From Pseudanabaena sp. Salubria-1 (lineage in GTDB: Bacteria; Cyanobacteriota; Cyanobacteriia; Pseudanabaenales; Pseudanabaenaceae), in assembly GCA_023336205.1 (NCBI GenBank), contig JALQCR010000005.1, forward strand, positions 62,001-126,000: 64,000 nt of DNA, read 5' to 3'. Shown one piece after another: positions 60,477-64,000 of the stretch (position 1 is the stretch's first letter; the number at the start of each line of letters is the position of its first letter). Below the pieces are notes generated by a model, which made no database searches, had not been told where the DNA came from, and saw only the letters and a program-made list of their open reading frames with translations. Position numbers and translations under genes: made by a program.

Positions 60477-61952
60477 TTAATTTTTAGTTTGAGCAACGAG
60501 GTAGATGCGATCGCTTAACTGCCTTAACAACTGCGCGATATCACCATCAGTTGATTGCAACTGAGCGACCTTTTCGCAACTATACATCACCGTTGTATGG
60601 TCTTTACCGCCTACCGCTTCACCAATTTTGGGCAAGCTGAGATTCGTGTGTTGACGCATGAGATACATCACATACTGACGGGCTTGGCTGATTTCTCTGC
60701 GCCGTGAATTTCCTAATAGATCGGCTAAGTCGATATTCAGCATTTCCGTAACTACGCTCAAGACCATCTCGGCAGATACTTCTACAGGTTCTTTGGGAGG
60801 ATTGAGAACTGGTGCAACATTTTCTACCGTCATCGGTAGTCCTGAAATGGAAATATAGGCAACAGTACGCACTAACGCTCCTTCCAATTCGCGAATGTTA
60901 GAAGTATAGCTAGCGGCGATGTAATGGAGGACATCGGCAGGAATTTTGAGATGATCGTATTCGGCTTTCTTTTGCAAGATTGCCATGCGCGTCTCTAAAT
61001 CTGGAACTTGAATATCCGCAATCAATCCCATGGAGAAACGAGAACAAAGCCGCTCTTGCAAACGGGGAATCTGAGCAGGTGGGCGATCGCTGGCTAATAC
61101 GATTTGTTTGCCTGTTTCGTAAAGCGTATTAAAAGTATGGAAAAACTCCTCCTGAGTGTATTCCTTACCTTCGATAAATTGAATGTCATCAACTATCAAC
61201 ATATCGATCTCGCGGTACAGTTCCCGAAATCGCTGCATACTATCTTTGCGAATTGCCGAAATTAGATCGTTAGTGAACTGCTCTGTCGATACATAGGCGA
61301 TTCTTGCTTTCGGTTCGATTTCTAGACGGTAATGGGCGATCGCTTGCATCAGGTGGGTCTTGCCCAAGCCCACACCACCGCATAAAAATAAAGGATTAAA
61401 CTCACGCCCTGGGGACTCGGACACGGCAAGTGCCGCCGCATGAGCCATACGATTGGTGGAACCAACTACAAAACGATTGAAATTGTATTTAGCATTGAGG
61501 TTACTAGGACGTGGTACGTGACCGTTGCTATCTGATGACTGAGGGCTTTGGGTATTATTGAGCGTGGTGGGAATTGCCGCCGCCATTGCGTGAACTGCCT
61601 CGGCGGCGATCGCTGTTTCTAGCATCCCATCTTGACTAATCTCAGCACCATCAAGATTAAGATTTAGCTCAGGTTGACCCGTGGGTGGTTCACTACTTGG
61701 AGCCGCCTCAATATGAATTTCTACGGGGTAGCCAAGGATTTCCGTGACTGCATCCGTAATATTTTGAACATAATATTTATGCAGCCAATTTTTAGCAAAA
61801 ATTGAGGGCGTGCGAATAGTCAAGCGATCAGCCGTAAGCTCATCAGCCACAACTGTCTTAATCCATCCTTCATAGGTTGGACGGCTAAGTTGGCTTTCAA
61901 GCAGTTCGAGAACTTGATTCCAGAGGGTTTCTAAGGAAATATCAACTGACAT
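60477..61952 (-). CDS. dnaA: Chromosomal replication initiator protein DnaA
   Basis: 491 residues. Domain I (about 1-85, [21 protein letters not shown]) binds helicase and regulators. A variable linker (about 86-155) follows. The AAA+ domain carries [19 protein letters not shown], Walker [15 protein letters not shown], and Walker [21 protein letters not shown]. Domain IV ends with the DnaA-box-binding [23 protein letters not shown]. It initiates replication at oriC. No DnaA-box cluster is visible within 300 bases on either side, so the origin is probably elsewhere, as in many cyanobacteria. Confidence 0.97.
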   Translation of the reverse strand: MSVDISLETLWNQVLELLESQLSRPTYEGWIKTVVADELTADRLTIRTPSIFAKNWLHKYYVQNITDAVTEILGYPVEIHIEAAPSSEPPTGQPELNLNLDGAEISQDGMLETAIAAEAVHAMAAAIPTTLNNTQSPQSSDSNGHVPRPSNLNAKYNFNRFVVGSTNRMAHAAALAVSESPGREFNPLFLCGGVGLGKTHLMQAIAHYRLEIEPKARIAYVSTEQFTNDLISAIRKDSMQRFRELYREIDMLIVDDIQFIEGKEYTQEEFFHTFNTLYETGKQIVLASDRPPAQIPRLQERLCSRFSMGLIADIQVPDLETRMAILQKKAEYDHLKIPADVLHYIAASYTSNIRELEGALVRTVAYISISGLPMTVENVAPVLNPPKEPVEVSAEMVLSVVTEMLNIDLADLLGNSRRREISQARQYVMYLMRQHTNLSLPKIGEAVGGKDHTTVMYSCEKVAQLQSTDGDIAQLLRQLSDRIYLVAQTKN

Positions 61953-62058
61953 CGTTGGTTTTAGTCAAGAGGGCTAACAGCGGATCACGATCTTATCGCG
62001 TGGATTAAAATTTTGGAGAATTACTTAACTACTTGTGCAAAATAAATTATCGAAACCC

Positions 62059-62151
62059 GTAAAGTTGTGCCCCTACGGGGCGCAACTTTACAAACCCAAA
62101 CTCTTAGAGCTGCACCCCTGCGGGGCGCAGCTCTAAGAGTTTGGGTTTGTA
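62059..62151. repeat. Two adjacent hairpins between dnaA and the IS4-superfamily copy 2
   Basis: The first has 15-bp arms at 62059-62073/62077-62091 (GCCCC-TAC-GGGGC). The second has arms CAAACCCAAACTCTTAGAGC and its complement, around a CCCC-TGC-GGGG centre, up to about 62151. Both carry CCCCTRCGGGG and AAACCC motifs like those of the 45-bp tandem repeats at 1594-1790. No gene in 61953-62178. Confidence 0.7.
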
Positions 62152-62178
62152 ATTAATTATGTACACATCTAAATTAAC

Positions 62179-63702
62179 TGGACTTTAGACTAAAAAGAAG
62201 AAAAGAAAGGCAGGAAGTGAATGTCACAAACTGCCAAAAGAGCAATGATCAATAAACCAAATTGACATTGACTACTATGATTTTCCAAAAATTACAAGAA
62301 TTTCGCAAGTCGATATATGAATACCTAGGAACAGGAAAAGATGCAGTATTTGAATTAATGGATGCCGTCCTGACAAGTCCGAGCATTAGCTCGTATGTGA
62401 GTCTGTCAATGAATCCATTATTTCGGCGAAAATGGTCAAGTATTTATGAGGGACTGCGCGATAGCCGACCAGCAAGAGGAAAGTTGATGAAACTAATGGT
62501 GCAAGAGATCCCAACCGAAGAGCAACCTTGTCTGGCTGGAGATAATAGCGTGTGGTTGCGACCAGATGCGGAAACGCTGAAGGAAAGAGGATTCCATCAT
62601 GGCAAAGACGAAAGTATCGGCGTAGGACAAAGCTACAGCACGTTGGCGTGGATTCCCGAAGCAAGTGGGAGTTGGGCGCTACCGATAAAACATGAGCGGA
62701 TCACCAGTTTCGAGACTCCTGTGAGTAAAGCTGCCTTCCAACTCAAACAAGTCACAAAGCAGTTAAGCGTACGCCCCCTAGCTGTCTATGACCGAGGATA
62801 TGGGAATGCAAGTTTTGTGAAAGCAACAGCGAATATTGAGGCGGATTTATTACTACGTTTGGCATCTAATCGCTGTGTTTGGGGAGTTCCGTCTGCCTAT
62901 AGCGGTCGTGGTGCACCTTGTAAACATGGGCATAAATTCAAACTGAATGCCCCAGAAACTTGGGCTGGGGCAGCCACCACTATAGAAATTACAGACCCAA
63001 AAATAGGTCGGGTACGGGTAACTTATTGGCGTGACTTTCATTTCCGTACTTCTCCAGAAAGACCGATGCAGATTTTTAGAATTGAGGTGATTGAACCCTT
63101 GGGGCGCAACCGTAAGTTTCAGCCCATGTGGTTGGCTTGGTTGGGTAAAACTATGCCTGCTTTGGAAACTCTTTGGTTAAAATACTTGCGTCGCTTTGCC
63201 ATAGAGCATTGGTATCGTTTTGCCAAGCAACGGTTACATTGGACTCTGCCCCAGATTACCTCTACTCAGGCGGCTGAGCGTTGGAGTGCTTTGATGCCTT
63301 TAATGACTTGGCAACTTTGGTTCGCTCGTCTCGATTGTGTTGATGCTCCTTTACCTTGGCAGTCTCCTCAGGATAATCTTGCTCCTGGTCGTGTCGCTCA
63401 ATCATTTGCGGTAATTATTGCCGCGATTGGTACTCCTGCAATCCCTCCTAAACTACGCGGTAAATCGCCCGGACGCTCCTTAGGCGATCGCCTTCCTCCT
63501 CGTATTCGCTATCCGACTGTTAAAAAACACGCCTCAAAAAGAAAGAAAACTGAAAAGACTCCTGCGCCAACCCATCCAATTGCCATTTAGGTTCTGCTTC
63601 TCTTCTCAATTTTGAGCTGGATTTTGCTATTGCAAGCTCCTGCTCAATTTTCTCGTGTCTTTTGGTTCCTCTCTCATACCTGCCCATTAGTCCAAACTAA
63701 AG
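62179..63702 (+). mobile_element. IS4-superfamily element, copy 2 (uninterrupted)
   Basis: 1524 bp from TGGACTTTAGAC to CCAAACTAAAG with 8-base direct repeat AAATTAAC (62171-62178 and 63703-63710). The internal sequence matches copy 1 with one difference noted in the coding region. The right end lies 15 bases before the pdxA start codon. Confidence 0.93.
62277..63590 (+). CDS. DDE transposase of IS4-superfamily copy 2
   Basis: About 437 residues beginning MIFQKLQEFRKSIYEYLG. Catalytic candidates are Asp in AGDNSVWLR, Asp in VYDRGYGN and Glu in FAIEHWYRFAKQRLHW. The frame is also open to a TTG at 62262, but ATG at 62277 is chosen because the same start remains in copy 1 after IS30 insertion just upstream. 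The coding sequence is complete, so this copy is potentially active. Confidence 0.92.
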   Translation: MIFQKLQEFRKSIYEYLGTGKDAVFELMDAVLTSPSISSYVSLSMNPLFRRKWSSIYEGLRDSRPARGKLMKLMVQEIPTEEQPCLAGDNSVWLRPDAETLKERGFHHGKDESIGVGQSYSTLAWIPEASGSWALPIKHERITSFETPVSKAAFQLKQVTKQLSVRPLAVYDRGYGNASFVKATANIEADLLLRLASNRCVWGVPSAYSGRGAPCKHGHKFKLNAPETWAGAATTIEITDPKIGRVRVTYWRDFHFRTSPERPMQIFRIEVIEPLGRNRKFQPMWLAWLGKTMPALETLWLKYLRRFAIEHWYRFAKQRLHWTLPQITSTQAAERWSALMPLMTWQLWFARLDCVDAPLPWQSPQDNLAPGRVAQSFAVIIAAIGTPAIPPKLRGKSPGRSLGDRLPPRIRYPTVKKHASKRKKTEKTPAPTHPIAI

Positions 63703-63717
63703 AAATTAACTGACTTA

Positions 63718-64000
63718 ATGAATATTCTGCGGAATCCTCACACAAGCTCTAGAGCAAAATCTCAATCCAATTCTAGAGCGCGAATAGCTCTCACTATAGG
63801 CGATCCCGCTGGAATTGGTACGGAAATCATTTTGAAATCTCTTGCCGATCGCACTTTACTAGCTCTAGATGCTGAGTTTACGGTGTTTGGCGATCAACGC
63901 TATCTCAGAGACACCTATGATTTGTTAAGAAATCATGGCAATCTTCTAATCGCCGATCCCAAGCGCCTAGAGATTGTTGATATCTGCACAAATGAGGAGA
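63718..64000 (+). CDS. pdxA: 4-hydroxythreonine-4-phosphate dehydrogenase PdxA, N-terminal part
   Basis: The first 94 residues are present before the window ends. After a Ser/Arg-rich extension the family motif IALTIGDPAGIGTEIILKSL begins near residue 27, followed by FTVFGDQRYLRDTYDLL. PdxA oxidises 4-phosphooxy-threonine in the DXP-dependent pathway to pyridoxal phosphate. The IS4-superfamily copy 2 ends 15 bases upstream of the ATG, so the native promoter and part of the ribosome-binding region have been displaced; expression may now depend on the IS end. Confidence 0.9.
   Translation, partial: MNILRNPHTSSRAKSQSNSRARIALTIGDPAGIGTEIILKSLADRTLLALDAEFTVFGDQRYLRDTYDLLRNHGNLLIADPKRLEIVDICTNEE

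Noticed and set aside
61953..62178. oriC next to dnaA
   Set aside because: No cluster of TTATCCACA-like boxes or AT-rich 13-mers was seen; only CCCC/GGGG hairpins and an IS.

Overview
The window reads as cyanobacterial chromosome, probably from a Pseudanabaena-like filamentous species. The HIP1 octamer GCGATCGC recurs throughout. There is a BciB-type divinyl chlorophyllide reductase, a geranylgeranyl-reductase-family flavoprotein, a SigF group 3 sigma factor, and the cyanobacterial cluster secE-nusG-rplK-rplA-rplJ-rplL. The species name is inference; the phylum is well supported.

Layout. 1-6.5 kb: end of a CorA transporter, rsmE, an ISL3 insertion, a 2OG-Fe(II) oxygenase, yjbQ, yvcK and an RsbW-like kinase. 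6.5-15.1 kb (minus strand): class A PBP, hisE, the ribosomal/secE-nusG cluster with an L10-leader attenuator, tRNA-Trp, rplS, and an overlapping trhO-mnmC-like pair. 15.5-19 kb: aldo/keto reductase, glycosyltransferase and reductase-family flavoprotein. 19.5-24.6 kb: an overlapping restriction endonuclease/5mC methyltransferase pair, then a deleted xisH-xisI remnant split by an IS4-superfamily element that itself carries an IS30 element. 24.7-33.2 kb: Na+/H+ antiporter, Ppx/GppA phosphatase, two receiver-histidine kinases (one with its last codons replaced by IS1, one frameshifted) and bciB. 33.3-52.6 kb: three tandem paralogous multi-PAS hybrid histidine kinases. Two are broken by insertion sequences (two IS1595 copies, one with an IS701-like element inside it, and one IS1); two IS630 copies, one carrying a 134-bp MITE, lie between the kinases. 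Only the third kinase is intact. 53-57.8 kb: sigF, an orphan HicB-like protein, phosphoglucomutase and a CocE-type hydrolase. 57.8-60 kb: an island with tandem promoter-like repeats, a 26-aa leader ORF, an OLD/RecF-like ATPase and an integron attC-like site at its stop codon. 60-64 kb: an AtzF C-terminal-domain protein, dnaA, a second IS4-superfamily copy and the start of pdxA.

Twelve mobile elements could be delimited to the base, because each interrupted copy can be compared with its intact sister or its target-site duplication can be read. Three IS families here carry an A8 or A9 tract exactly where a -1 frame change joins their two transposase ORFs. Most gene 3' ends carry long, near-perfect inverted repeats with a GC-rich centre and tri-nucleotide loop. 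Their arms differ at every locus and in some cases mirror the last codons of the gene.

The most interesting candidates are the attC-tailed ATPase island at 57.8-59.9 kb, the locus-specific palindromes, and the IS-eroded kinase triplication, in which the IS1595 end supplies an in-frame start codon to both downstream kinase fragments.
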